Shown: positions 34,873-43,492, counted from the stretch's first letter. The stretch: DNA of 64,000 nucleotides from Ilumatobacteraceae bacterium (GCA_022843125.1 JALHOG010000002.1:1-64000); one strand, 5' to 3'. Translations and numbers: made by a program. Notes: a model not told the origin generated them from the sequence alone.

Positions 34873-35672
34873 GATCGGTCGGTTCCGTTCGTCGGGCCCG
34901 ACGTGGCGGCGTGGGGATGGGCGGCTCCGGGTCGGGTGGATCCGGTCGGTGTGCTTCGCGGTTTGGTGGCGTAGTGGACGGAGCTCTTGCCGAGCACGGG
35001 CGACAGGACCCGCTCGGCGACACGGGTCGAGCGGGGCTGCTCGATGATGTCCCACTCGAGGAACTCGCGGTACTTCACGACCGCCGGGTGGTCGTCTCGG
35101 CGCGGGCCGACCGCGCACTTCAGCCACCAGTACGGCGAGTGCAGGGCGTGGGCGCGGTGGTAGCCGTCGACGTCGAGCCCGGCGGAACGCAGCTTCGCCC
35201 GCAGCTCGGTGCGGGTGTAGATGCGGACGTGTCCGCCGACGCTCTTCGGTGCGTGGTACTCGTCGCTGAGCTTCCAGTTGACGACCTCGGGCATCCACGC
35301 CGGCACGGTGGCGGCGAAGCGGCCGCCCGGCTTGAGGACGCGGACCATCTCGGAGATCGCGGCCACGTCGTCCTGGATGTGTTCGAGCACCTCGGAGGTG
35401 ATCACGACGTCGAACGTGGCGTCGGGGAAGGGCAGGTGCCTGGCGTCGGCGCGCAGGACGCCGATCAGCTTGTCGGCGGTGATCTCGCCCGCCTCGACCA
35501 TCGCGGCCAGCGTGTTGCGGGTCTCGACGACCTCGTCGGCGGCGTAGTCGAGGGCGACCACGTGGGCGCCGCGGCGGGCGCACTCGTAGACGTGGCGGCC
35601 GAAGCCGGACCCGACGTCGAGGACGCGGTCGCCGGCCCGGAGGCCGAGTTCTTCGAATCGGATGGTCAGCAT
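34869..35672 (-). CDS. Class I SAM-dependent methyltransferase (Methyltransf_11 type)
   Basis: A 267-residue enzyme. VLDVGSGFGRHVYECAR is SAM motif I, VVALDYAADEV motif post-I, FDVVITSEVLEHIQDD motif II, and EMVRVLKPGGRF motif III, all typical. The C-terminal ~40 residues are low complexity and may be disordered. It starts nine bases after the upstream GT4 gene and overlaps the toroid gene by GTGA. A sugar or lipid substrate is likely from context. Confidence 0.86.
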   Translation of the reverse strand: MLTIRFEELGLRAGDRVLDVGSGFGRHVYECARRGAHVVALDYAADEVVETRNTLAAMVEAGEITADKLIGVLRADARHLPFPDATFDVVITSEVLEHIQDDVAAISEMVRVLKPGGRFAATVPAWMPEVVNWKLSDEYHAPKSVGGHVRIYTRTELRAKLRSAGLDVDGYHRAHALHSPYWWLKCAVGPRRDDHPAVVKYREFLEWDIIEQPRSTRVAERVLSPVLGKSSVHYATKPRSTPTGSTRPGAAHPHAATSGPTNGTDRS

Positions 35673-35681
35673 GTGACCGCG

Positions 35682-36983
35682 TCAGATCCTGCCGTTGCGG
35701 CGCAGCTTGGCGACGTTCTGGGGCATGGCGAGCACCTCGCGGTACTGCTCGACGGTGAGCTCGGCGCAGCGGCGCCACGTCCACCGTTCGAGCACCCGCC
35801 GGCGGCCGGCCTCGCCGACCTGCGCCCGTAGCTCGGGATTCGCCAGCGCATCACGGATGGCGCGGGCGAGGTCGTCGGCGTCACCCTTGCGGCAGCGGAA
35901 CACGGTCTCGCCGTCGACGCCGGTGACCTCGGGGAGGGCCCCGCCGTCGGTGGCGACGAGTGGCGTGCCCGAGCACATCGCCTCGATCGCCGGAAGGCTG
36001 AAGCCTTCGTACAGGCTCGGGACGACCGCCAGCTCGGCCTCGGAGTAGAGCTCGACGATCCGCTCGTCGGTGACGCCGGTGATGAACTGGATGTGCGGCA
36101 TCAGGCCGAACTGCTCGATGAGGTCGAGCGACTTGCCGGGCTTGGGGCGGCCGATGATGGTGAGGGAAATGTCGTGGCCGTCGGCGCGGAGCTTGGCCAT
36201 CGCCTCGATGAGGAAGGCCTGGCCCTTGAGCGCCACGTCGGCCGACGCCGTGGTGATCAGGCGCCCCGGGATGCGCTGGACGCCGGGCACCGGCCGGAAC
36301 AGGTCGGGGTCGACGCCCACCGGCACGAGGCGCATGTTCTCGAGCGGCACGCCCATGTCGGTGTGGATGTCCTGGATCGAGTTCTCGCTCACCACGACGA
36401 CGCGCGGCATCTTCGACGCGACCGTGCCCTGCATCTTCACGAAGCTGTACCAGCGGCCGATCGACCAGCGCTTGAAGCGGTTGGGGGCGGCCTCCATCTC
36501 GAGCATCCGGTCGCGGGTGATCGGGTGGTGGAGGGTGACGACGAGTGGGATCTTCTCCTCCAGCTTGGCGATGCCGTAGCCGAGGCACTGGTTGTCGTGG
36601 ACCAGGTCGAACTCGCGGAGGCGCTTGCCGAGGTGGGCGTTGACCCTGGCGCTGAAGGCGAGCGGCTCGGGGAACACGCCGGTCGAGAACACGGCGACCT
36701 CGAGGAAGTCGTAGCGCGACTTGAACTCCCAATAGGCGGGGAACCGGCCCGGGTAGTGGTCGTTGAACAGGTCGAGGCTGGGGAGCTTGGTGAGCGTCAC
36801 CCGGTCGTCGAGCACGGGGTACGGCTGGCCGCCGAACACCTCGATCGAGTGCCCGAGATCGACCAGCGCCTTGGTGAGGTGACGGGTGTAGATGCCCTGC
36901 CCGCCGACGTGGGGCTTCCCCCGATACGTGAGGTACGCGAGCGAGAGCGGCGCATCGGGGTCGAGGGGTCCCGGTTTGGGCAT
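35682..36983 (-). CDS. GT4-family glycosyltransferase
   Basis: A 433-residue GT-B enzyme. The N-terminus holds the acceptor glycine loop (GKPHVGGQGIYTRHLTKAL), and VTLHHPITRDR, SENSIQDIHTDMGVP and RLVPVGVDPDLFRP follow the usual GT4 order. The E-x7-E motif is YEGFSLPAIEAMCSGTPLV. It is the first gene of the minus-strand operon. TAGCCT six bases before the ATG at 36983 supports the start. It resembles actinobacterial enzymes found next to a methyltransferase and a toroid protein. Confidence 0.9.
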   Translation of the reverse strand: MPKPGPLDPDAPLSLAYLTYRGKPHVGGQGIYTRHLTKALVDLGHSIEVFGGQPYPVLDDRVTLTKLPSLDLFNDHYPGRFPAYWEFKSRYDFLEVAVFSTGVFPEPLAFSARVNAHLGKRLREFDLVHDNQCLGYGIAKLEEKIPLVVTLHHPITRDRMLEMEAAPNRFKRWSIGRWYSFVKMQGTVASKMPRVVVVSENSIQDIHTDMGVPLENMRLVPVGVDPDLFRPVPGVQRIPGRLITTASADVALKGQAFLIEAMAKLRADGHDISLTIIGRPKPGKSLDLIEQFGLMPHIQFITGVTDERIVELYSEAELAVVPSLYEGFSLPAIEAMCSGTPLVATDGGALPEVTGVDGETVFRCRKGDADDLARAIRDALANPELRAQVGEAGRRRVLERWTWRRCAELTVEQYREVLAMPQNVAKLRRNGRI

Positions 36984-36989
36984 CCGGAC

Positions 36990-36995
36990 AGGCTA
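36990..36995 (-). promoter_or_regulatory. -10-like element TAGCCT, leaderless start of GT4 operon
   Basis: On the minus strand TAGCCT is followed by six bases and the ATG at 36983. Confidence 0.55.
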
Positions 36996-37047
36996 GCGAT
37001 GGCCCATTACCGTTGGGTAACGAACCGCCGGTGTACGTTCGGCACGC

Positions 37048-37401
37048 ATGATCCGACGGGTCGTCGTGCTGCTGGCGATAGGTGCGCTGTCGGGGTGCCG
37101 AGCCGACGCGGAGGTCGCCGAGATCCTCGCGACGGATCGACCCGAGGCGTTCGACGTGATCGTCAACACCTGCAACGCCGACCTCGACGTGTCGGTGGAC
37201 GAGTCGGCCACGGAGGTCGTGATCGAGGTCCGCAACAACGACCGCACGGTGTTCCCCGCGGGTGGCGACGACTGCCAGGATGCGGTGCGCATCGAGCTCG
37301 ACGCGCCCCTCGGCGACCGCCCCATCCGGCTCGCCGACGGCCGCGACATCACGATCACCACCTTCCCGCTCGACCCCGACGAGCCTGAACCGGACGGCTG
37401 A
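37048..37401 (+). CDS. Small predicted lipoprotein (hypothetical)
   Basis: A 117-residue protein. A short signal sequence ends in the lipobox LSGC (Cys17). The rest is an acidic beta-rich domain with two further Cys (in NTCNAD and DDCQDA) that could form a disulfide, and it ends in an acidic tail. TACGTT (37034-37039) lies eight bases before the ATG. I do not recognise a family. Confidence 0.72.
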   Translation: MIRRVVVLLAIGALSGCRADAEVAEILATDRPEAFDVIVNTCNADLDVSVDESATEVVIEVRNNDRTVFPAGGDDCQDAVRIELDAPLGDRPIRLADGRDITITTFPLDPDEPEPDG

Positions 37402-37492
37402 TCGGAACCGGCGCCCGATCCCCTCGCATGTTCGTGGCGAGTCGGCGGCCGACGCCCCACCAGGAGCAGGCTCTCGTTGCGACTGCGGTCGA

Positions 37493-37517
37493 GAACCGAA
37501 ACGATCTGCCCGACGTC
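37493..37517 (+). promoter_or_regulatory. Possible ECF-type promoter of the sigma gene (GAACC-16-CGTC)
   Basis: GAACC (37493-37497), a 16-base spacer and CGTC (37514-37517) match the general shape of ECF sigma promoters. It lies 26 bases before the sigma start at 37543, so autoregulation is plausible. The match is short and could be chance. Confidence 0.35.
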
Positions 37518-37542
37518 AGGTCGGGATGTGGAGGTTGACCCG

Positions 37543-38061
37543 ATGATCGAGCAGGCAGCGCAGGATCCACTCCTCATGCGCAGTGCTCCTCGGGATGGTG
37601 GGTGCCAGGCGCCGATGATCGACGTCGGTGCCCTCTATGCCGAGCACGCCGACCGCTTGCGCCAACTTGCTGCAGCGATCACCCTCGACCGGTGGCTCGC
37701 CGAAGAGGTCGTCAATGATGCGTTCGCCGGCCTCTACGCAGCGCTCGCGGACGAGGTCGTGTCCAGCCCGGAGGCATACCTCCAGCGCGCGGTCGTCAAT
37801 CGATCCGTTTCGGTGCTTCGTCGCCGAGGCACCGTCAAGCGCCACCCGGACCCGGTGGCTCGACCGGTGATCGATCCGGAGATCGATGAGACGTGGGATG
37901 TCGTGGCCGCGCTGCCTCCGGTCGAGCGCGCGGCTGTCGTCCTGCGCTACTGGCTCGACCTCTCGGAACGTGACATCGCCGACCGTCTCGAGTGTCCTCG
38001 TGGGACGGTCAAGTCGACCCTTCACCGCGCCCTCGGACGCCTGAGGGAGGAGCTCTCATGA
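37543..38061 (+). CDS. ECF-family RNA polymerase sigma factor
   Basis: A 172-residue sigma-70 family protein. Region 2 (ALYAEHADRLRQLAAAITLDRWLAEEVVNDAFAGLY, about 29-65) and region 4 (LPPVERAAVVLRYWLDLSERDIADRLECPRGTVKSTLHRALGRL, about 125-168) are clear, as in SigE/SigM-like ECFs. GGAGG eight bases before the ATG at 37543 is a good ribosome site. The stop overlaps the next gene by ATGA. That gene encodes its presumed anti-sigma partner. Confidence 0.9.
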   Translation: MIEQAAQDPLLMRSAPRDGGCQAPMIDVGALYAEHADRLRQLAAAITLDRWLAEEVVNDAFAGLYAALADEVVSSPEAYLQRAVVNRSVSVLRRRGTVKRHPDPVARPVIDPEIDETWDVVAALPPVERAAVVLRYWLDLSERDIADRLECPRGTVKSTLHRALGRLREELS

Positions 38062-39788
38062 ACATGCTCGACGAGCACAACGATCTAGACGACATGGAGC
38101 GACGCCTCCGAGTTGCGTGCCGTGCGGTGATCCCGGTTCTGCTCGACGCGGCACACGCGTCGGTATCTGACGCCGGCGGCTGCAGGGACGCAACCGCGTC
38201 CGAGCTGTCGTTGCGTCCGACGCACCGTCGGCCACGCGTGTCTCGCAGCCGGCACCCGGGTGCTTCAGTTGCTGCACTGGTTCTGGTCATCGGCCTTCTC
38301 GGCGCGCTCATTGCGACAGCTCTCGTTCGCGCTGGAGGTCCTGGAGCGAGGATCGACGCTCCGCAGGCGTCTGCCCCTGTGTTCGTCCCGACTGCCCCAG
38401 GAGCGCTCGACCCGACCGAGAGCGCTCGTGACGTGGTCCAGTCGGTTGACGTGCCCTGGGATTCGTCGACATCGCCGTGGGACGACGTCGCCGTCGCGCC
38501 TGGCACGTTCGGCTGGTACGAACTGGAGGTCGAGTCGGTCGCGGCGGAGCTGCGTGACCGGCTGGGTTCGCCGAACTCCTGGGAACCCGGATATGCAGCG
38601 CGATTCCTCCGGTGCACGAGCTGGCAGGCAGGTACTGGCTCTGTGACGGATGGGACGTTGACCGCTGCCGACGTGCTGTGCGATGGCCTATCAGGCGGGT
38701 ACAGCGAGATGGTCGAGTTCGGTGACGTGTTGGCCATCGGCAGCGGTACAGGGCCCTCGGTGTGGTCCGGAGGCGCGACGCCGACGATCGAGTCGCTGCT
38801 GTGGGGGCTCGCCGACGGTTCGCTCTGGGGCTACGAGACGTACTCGACGCCACCCGAGCCGACCCGTCACGACGTGGGCGAGGCGACGGCGGTGTCGTAC
38901 CGATCCGGCGATCACGCCTACATGGTGCTCGAGCCCGTACCTGGCACCTTCGCATGGCTGCACGGACGTGGGCTCAGCGATGCCGATCTGGAGACCCTTG
39001 CCGTTCACCTACGACCGGCCGAGCTGCCACCTGCGCTCCCTGTGCCGCTCGTGCTCGGCGCGGACATCGACCAGGGGGCGGTCGGTGCGGCCCAACTGAA
39101 GCTCGTGTGGTTCGAGGGCAGACCGTGCGTCGGTCTCCAGCTGTTCGAATCATGCACGCCCGTTGACGAAGGCCCGGCGCTGGTTCGAGGTGCACTCGGA
39201 TCGACGGGTCAGCATCCATCGGTAGCTGCGGTCTTTCCGGCGGGTGCCGGCCTCGAGCTCACCGTCGAGCTGTTCGGGCTCGACGAGCCACAGCACCTGG
39301 TGAGGGAGTTCGTCGGCGTCGGCATCAGCACCGAGGTCTACGTGCCTGGAAGCGAACGGCTCCTCGCTGCCCACCTCACCGACCGCGACGGCGGGGTGAT
39401 CGCGACCACGGTGTGGGGACTCGACTCGATGATCAACGGGTTCGCCCCCGATCTCATCGCCGAGGGCCGGACCGACGGCGAGGCGTGGGTCGTCATTCGC
39501 CAGGATCCGGCGTGGACCGGCGCAACCCCGTCCACGAGCTACGGCGAAGGTGACTACTGCTGGCTCCTGTTCGAGGCCGATGGCGGGTCAGCACCGCTGT
39601 GCCCACCGGACCATCCGCCGGCCACGGCCTTCGGTGCTCGCGCCGATCGTCACGACGACCTCGACCTGATCGAGGTCGCAGCGGATGTCACGTCACTGGC
39701 GTGCGGCGACATCGCGCTCGAGATCATCGTCGACGCCCAGCTCGACGGACGCCGGTTCGTCGTCACCCCGTGCGATGACCCGAGCTAG
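38058..39788 (+). CDS. Large single-pass membrane protein, candidate anti-sigma factor
   Basis: A 576-residue protein. A ~70-residue cytoplasmic N-terminus (MERRLRVACRAVIPVLLDAA) is followed by one membrane helix (ASVAALVLVIGLLGALIATAL, about 71-92) and a ~480-residue outer domain with several Cys (LRCTSW, VLCDGL, ESCTPV, CGDI). Coupling to an ECF sigma gene by ATGA suggests an anti-sigma role, but I see no HxxxCxxC zinc motif, and the outer domain is far larger than in RskA-type proteins. It may sense an envelope ligand or stress. No family is recognised. Confidence 0.65.
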   Translation: MNMLDEHNDLDDMERRLRVACRAVIPVLLDAAHASVSDAGGCRDATASELSLRPTHRRPRVSRSRHPGASVAALVLVIGLLGALIATALVRAGGPGARIDAPQASAPVFVPTAPGALDPTESARDVVQSVDVPWDSSTSPWDDVAVAPGTFGWYELEVESVAAELRDRLGSPNSWEPGYAARFLRCTSWQAGTGSVTDGTLTAADVLCDGLSGGYSEMVEFGDVLAIGSGTGPSVWSGGATPTIESLLWGLADGSLWGYETYSTPPEPTRHDVGEATAVSYRSGDHAYMVLEPVPGTFAWLHGRGLSDADLETLAVHLRPAELPPALPVPLVLGADIDQGAVGAAQLKLVWFEGRPCVGLQLFESCTPVDEGPALVRGALGSTGQHPSVAAVFPAGAGLELTVELFGLDEPQHLVREFVGVGISTEVYVPGSERLLAAHLTDRDGGVIATTVWGLDSMINGFAPDLIAEGRTDGEAWVVIRQDPAWTGATPSTSYGEGDYCWLLFEADGGSAPLCPPDHPPATAFGARADRHDDLDLIEVAADVTSLACGDIALEIIVDAQLDGRRFVVTPCDDPS

Positions 39789-39804
39789 CGGTTCGCGGTC
39801 GACC

Positions 39805-39825
39805 GGCCTCGTTCGAGGGGAGGCC
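39805..39825. terminator. Possible bidirectional hairpin terminator
   Basis: GGCCTC (39805-39810) and GAGGCC (39820-39825) form a 6-bp stem with a 9-base loop in the 106-base gap between two convergent genes. There is no T run, so this is weak. Confidence 0.3.
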
Positions 39826-39894
39826 TGGATGGCTTGACCCTCCACTCTCGAGGCTGATCACGATCGCTTGTCGGCCACCGGCTGAGCAGCAGGC

Positions 39895-41166
39895 TCAGGC
39901 TGCGTCTGACACAGCGTGCACGATGGTGATGGTGAAGTGGGCGGTGAGGGTGTCGCCGGGGTCGAGGCGGTTGGGGCGGATGTTGAACGAGTCGGGCGGG
40001 GCGGTCTGGGGTTCGACGCAGGTGCCGTTCGGGCGCATCGTGAACACAACCCAGTCGGTGCACTCCGAGGTGAGTACGAGGTCGACCGAGCCGCCGTCGT
40101 CGCCCTCGATCGTGAGCCGGACCGGGTCGCCGTTGACGAAGCAGTCGTCGAACGGCGGGTCGGGTACCGGCACCAGCTCGTCGACCGTGATCCACTCGTC
40201 GTCGCGCCGGTACATGGCGGACGGACGGAAGTCGAAGCTGGTCGGCTTGCGGAACCACGGGTGCCAGCCGATCGACGCCGGCATCGCATGGTCGAGCGCC
40301 GTCACCGACAGCTCCAGTTGCACGCTCGCGTCCGACACGGTGATCGTCTGGCGGGCGATGCCGCCGAACGGCCAGGTCTCGTCGGTGGGCAGGCGCAGCT
40401 CGAGCCGCACCTGATCGGCCCGCCGGTCGACCACCGTCCACGCCGACCGGCACCCGACGCCGTGGATCGTGTGGGTCTCGAAGTTGATCGGTAGCTGGTG
40501 GTCGACCCCGTCGAACGTGAACCGGCCCCGCCGGATCCGGCCGCACCACGGCACCATCGGGTACGAGCCCCACGCGAGCACGTCGGTGGGGTCGGGCAGG
40601 CCTTCGCCCGGCCCGACCAGCACGGCGATGCCGTCGGCGGTGATCTGGGCCACCCGACCACCCTCGCCCGGGCGGACGGCGACGGTGAGCCGGTCGTTCC
40701 CGATCAGGAGCTCCTGCGGTCCGGACGGCGTCGCTCGGGCCGACGGGTCGAGCTCGCGGAACCACGCGGGCAGGCGCGTCGGGCGGCCGTCGGCGGTGAT
40801 GCAGCCGTGCGCGGTGACGGCGGTGGCCCGCACCTCGCCGTCGACGGTGAGGACGTACGCCATCTGGAATGTCGCCCGCGTGATCTCGCTGACGGACACG
40901 TGCACGTCGACGACCTCGTCGAACTTCAACGGGAGCCGGTACTGGACGAACACCTCGATCACGGTCATCTCGATCCCCTCGTCGCGGATCGACTGGTACG
41001 GGTGATCGATGTGACGCAGGTAGGCGACGCGGGCCTCCTCCAGCAGCGGGAGATAGCGGCTGTGGTGCACGATCCCCATCGCGTCGGTCTCGGCGAACCG
41101 CACCCGCACCGGATGGCGGAACTGGTAGTCGGCGGGATCGGTGGACGGGTCGGCGGAGATGCGCAC
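39895..41166 (-). CDS. Fusion of acyl-CoA thioesterase (4HBT/YbgC-like) and aldose 1-epimerase (GalM-like)
   Basis: A 423-residue single frame. Residues ~8-130 are a hotdog thioesterase: FRHPVRVRFAETDAMGIVHHSRYLPLLEEARVAYL with the catalytic Asp (ETDAMGIVHH) as in YbgC. From ~140 to 420 lies an aldose 1-epimerase/mutarotase domain: GEGGRVAQI, WGSYPMVPWCGRIRRGRFTF (conserved Arg) and HTIHGVGCR with catalytic-type His. No frameshift or stop separates them. The start is GTG 41166, six bases after TACGTT. I know no characterised enzyme that joins acyl-CoA hydrolysis to sugar mutarotation. An alternative is a gene merger with two unrelated functions. Confidence 0.82.
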   Translation of the reverse strand: MRISADPSTDPADYQFRHPVRVRFAETDAMGIVHHSRYLPLLEEARVAYLRHIDHPYQSIRDEGIEMTVIEVFVQYRLPLKFDEVVDVHVSVSEITRATFQMAYVLTVDGEVRATAVTAHGCITADGRPTRLPAWFRELDPSARATPSGPQELLIGNDRLTVAVRPGEGGRVAQITADGIAVLVGPGEGLPDPTDVLAWGSYPMVPWCGRIRRGRFTFDGVDHQLPINFETHTIHGVGCRSAWTVVDRRADQVRLELRLPTDETWPFGGIARQTITVSDASVQLELSVTALDHAMPASIGWHPWFRKPTSFDFRPSAMYRRDDEWITVDELVPVPDPPFDDCFVNGDPVRLTIEGDDGGSVDLVLTSECTDWVVFTMRPNGTCVEPQTAPPDSFNIRPNRLDPGDTLTAHFTITIVHAVSDAA

Positions 41167-41172
41167 GCCGCA

Positions 41173-41178
41173 AACGTA
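41173..41178 (-). promoter_or_regulatory. -10-like element TACGTT, leaderless start of thioesterase-epimerase gene
   Basis: On the minus strand TACGTT is followed by six bases and the GTG at 41166. Confidence 0.55.
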
Positions 41179-41218
41179 CGCGCTCGCCCGCACCACGGAG
41201 GGGCCAGACTGTGCGGCC

Positions 41219-41686
41219 GTGACCCCGGCGATCCGCGAGCTCGAAGCGGCAGGCGTGCCGTTCACCGTGCACGAGTACGAGCGCGGTGACTCGCTGCACG
41301 ACTTCGGCAAGGAAGCGGCCGAGAAGCTCGGGTTCGACCCCGACCAGGTGTTCAAGACCCTGCTCGTCACCGCCGACGGTAAGCAGGCGGTGGCGATCGT
41401 CCCGGTGAGCACCAAGGTCGGCCTGAAGGCCGTCGGCCGGGCACTCGGAGCCAAGCACGTCGAGATGTGCGACCCGGCGGTGGCCGAGCGGATCACGGGA
41501 TACGTGCGTGGCGGCATCAGCCCGTTCGGGCAGAAGAAGCGGCTCGTCACCGTGCTCGACGAGATGGCGACCGTGTTCGACACGATCTACGTGAGCGGCG
41601 GCAAGCGCGGCCTCGACATCGGCGTCAGCCCCGACGATCTCGTCCGCATCCTCGACGCCACCGTCGCCGACATCGCCGCCACCTGA
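41219..41686 (+). CDS. ybaK: Cys-tRNA(Pro) deacylase-like protein (YbaK/EbsC family)
   Basis: A 155-residue editing domain that clears mischarged Cys-tRNA(Pro) by family analogy. Marks are VPFTVHEYERGDSLHDFGKEAA, FDPDQVFKTLLV with the conserved Lys, VSTKVGLKAVGRALGAKHVEM, and GYVRGGISPFGQKKRL, where GGxxPFG-type residues line the active site. The GTG at 41219 is the best start. The longer open frame runs into the divergent gene. It is divergent from the thioesterase-epimerase by 52 bases. Confidence 0.9.
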   Translation: MTPAIRELEAAGVPFTVHEYERGDSLHDFGKEAAEKLGFDPDQVFKTLLVTADGKQAVAIVPVSTKVGLKAVGRALGAKHVEMCDPAVAERITGYVRGGISPFGQKKRLVTVLDEMATVFDTIYVSGGKRGLDIGVSPDDLVRILDATVADIAAT

Positions 41687-41738
41687 CGAACGGGAAACCG
41701 TGCGTCCCGCGTCGGTCCGGGGGCGCGAGGCTGGCGGG

Positions 41739-42470
41739 ATGACGGCGAGCGAGCTCTGGGGTGAGCGCGAGGCAGCGGGCTACGACGACGACGTCGAGAT
41801 GTTCTCGGCCGAGGTGCTCGGGCCGACGGTCGACGTACTGGCAGAGCTCGCCGGCGGGCGTCCGGCGCTCGAGTTCGCGGTCGGGACCGGACGGGTGGCG
41901 CTCCCGCTCGTCGAACGCGGGGTCGCGGTCACCGGGATCGAGCTGTCGCCGGCGATGGTCGCCGTGCTGCAGGCCAAGCCCGGTGGTGACGCGCTCCCGG
42001 TCGTGATCGGCGACATGGCGACCACGAGGGTCGAGGGCAGCTTCGGGCTGGTGTACCTGGTGTTCAACACGATCACGAACCTCCTCACGCAGGACGCGCA
42101 GGTGGCCTGCTTCGAGAACGCCGTCGCGCATCTCGCTCCGGGCGGGAGCTTCGTCGTCGAGTGCTTCGTGCCGGCGCTGCGCCGTCTGCCGCCCGGCGAG
42201 ACGTTCGTCGCGTTCGACGTGTCACCGACCCACATCGGTGTCGACGAGTACGACGTCGTCGGCCAGCACCTGGTGTCGCACCACACGACGATCCGCGACG
42301 GCGTCGCCGACGTCAGCAGCGGCCGGTTCCGCTACGTCTGGCCGTCCGAGCTCGACCTGATGGCGCGCATCGCCGGGCTTCGCCTCGCCCACCGCTGGGC
42401 CGACTGGGACCGTTCGGACTTCACCGCCGACAGCCCGTCGCACGTCTCGGTCTGGACCAAGCCCGGGTGA
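41739..42470 (+). CDS. Class I SAM-dependent methyltransferase
   Basis: A 243-residue enzyme. PALEFAVGTGRVALPLVERGVAVTGIELSPAM holds SAM motifs I and post-I. FGLVYLVFNTITNLLTQDAQVACFENAVAHLAPGGSFVVECF holds motifs II and III. The C-terminal part (FRYVWPSELDLMARIAGLRLAHRW) is as in the Methyltransf_25 group. The ATG at 41739 gives a natural start; the upstream in-frame ATG adds 13 polar residues. Substrate unknown. Confidence 0.82.
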   Translation: MTASELWGEREAAGYDDDVEMFSAEVLGPTVDVLAELAGGRPALEFAVGTGRVALPLVERGVAVTGIELSPAMVAVLQAKPGGDALPVVIGDMATTRVEGSFGLVYLVFNTITNLLTQDAQVACFENAVAHLAPGGSFVVECFVPALRRLPPGETFVAFDVSPTHIGVDEYDVVGQHLVSHHTTIRDGVADVSSGRFRYVWPSELDLMARIAGLRLAHRWADWDRSDFTADSPSHVSVWTKPG

Positions 42471-42487
42471 CCGTGCCGGTGAGCGCG

Positions 42488-42521
42488 GGCTGACTGCTCC
42501 GCAGCCGGCAGGCGGTCAGCC
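42488..42521. terminator. Possible bidirectional hairpin terminator
   Basis: GGCTGAC (42488-42494) pairs with GTCAGCC (42515-42521) between the convergent methyltransferase and M48 genes. The loop is 20 bases and can form an inner short stem. Confidence 0.35.
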
Positions 42522-43415
42522 GCTCGGGTGGCGGAGCATCGCCTCGATGCGGGCGACGCGGGTGCGCGCCGGCGGGTGGCTGGAGGACAGACGCGCCCGC
42601 CATCCGACCGGTCGATACCCGCCGCCGAGGCGGATGACCGCCCGCAGGGCGTCGGCGAGCGCCTGGCCGTACCCCATCCGGACGGCGCGCCGATCGGCCT
42701 CGAACTCGGCCCCTCGCCCCACCACGTTCGACAGGGCGTCGGACGCGTACAGCGCGGCGAGGAACACCCACGACACCGCCGTCAGCGCAGCGGCCAGCAC
42801 CCTGCCGATCGCCGTGAGCGCCGCAGAGTGCCGCACGAACGAGTCGGTCGCCGCGCGGGCCACGTTCTGCAGGAAGAAGCCGACCCGGGCGAGGAGCACC
42901 ACCGGGAGGGACAGCCAGTGCCCGACGGTGAGCGCCGCCGTGTGCAAACCGAGGTGATGACTGAGCTCGTGTGCCAGCACGCCCGACAGCTCGCGCGACG
43001 TCAACTCCTGCAGCGCGAACGACGTCACCACGAGCAGCCGCCCACCACAGGCGTAGGCGTTGAGTTCCTCGCTGTCGATCACCCGCACGCTGTAGCGGTG
43101 CTGCGGGAGGTTGGCCGCGGCCGCCAGGTCGCGCCAGATCGGGGCGATCACCGCCACCTCCTCCGGCGCGGGGGCGCGTGCGCCGAGGAAGGCGCTCAGG
43201 AGACCGACCTGGACGACAGGGAGGAGCAGGACGAGCCCGACGAGCAGCCACGCCCCGGGCACCATCCAATACGGGATGCCGAACGCCCAGCGGAACGGGA
43301 GCCAGACGACGACCATCGCCAGCAGCCAGAACGGCACGAGCGCGGCCACGGGGACGAGCGCGGTCACGGCTGACCGTTCGACCGAGTGGGTTCGCCTGGC
43401 CGCCGGATGGCCCAT
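42516..43415 (-). CDS. M48-family (HtpX/Oma1-like) membrane metalloprotease
   Basis: A 299-residue protein. Two N-terminal membrane helices (about 18-40 and 52-76) precede the zinc motif H149-E-L-S-H153 (VLAHELSHHLG) and a further ligand Glu in EFEAD (about 236). Residues between hold two more hydrophobic stretches. By family it degrades damaged membrane proteins. The ATG at 43415 is supported by TATCCT six bases upstream. The frame extends further but has no such signal. Confidence 0.88.
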   Translation of the reverse strand: MGHPAARRTHSVERSAVTALVPVAALVPFWLLAMVVVWLPFRWAFGIPYWMVPGAWLLVGLVLLLPVVQVGLLSAFLGARAPAPEEVAVIAPIWRDLAAAANLPQHRYSVRVIDSEELNAYACGGRLLVVTSFALQELTSRELSGVLAHELSHHLGLHTAALTVGHWLSLPVVLLARVGFFLQNVARAATDSFVRHSAALTAIGRVLAAALTAVSWVFLAALYASDALSNVVGRGAEFEADRRAVRMGYGQALADALRAVIRLGGGYRPVGWRARLSSSHPPARTRVARIEAMLRHPSG

Positions 43416-43421
43416 CCGGTG

Positions 43422-43427
43422 AGGATA
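43422..43427 (-). promoter_or_regulatory. -10-like element TATCCT, leaderless start of M48 gene
   Basis: On the minus strand TATCCT is followed by six bases and the ATG at 43415. Confidence 0.55.
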
Positions 43428-43492
43428 GGCGCCGGTCGGGGTCGCGCCCGTCACCCGTTCCATCGGCCGGTCGCAGCCGCTGACCAGGGCGA

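Noticed and set aside
37404-37435. GGAACC near 37404 as a second ECF promoter
   Set aside because: No matching CGTC-like -10 at the right distance; the pair at 37493-37517 fits better.
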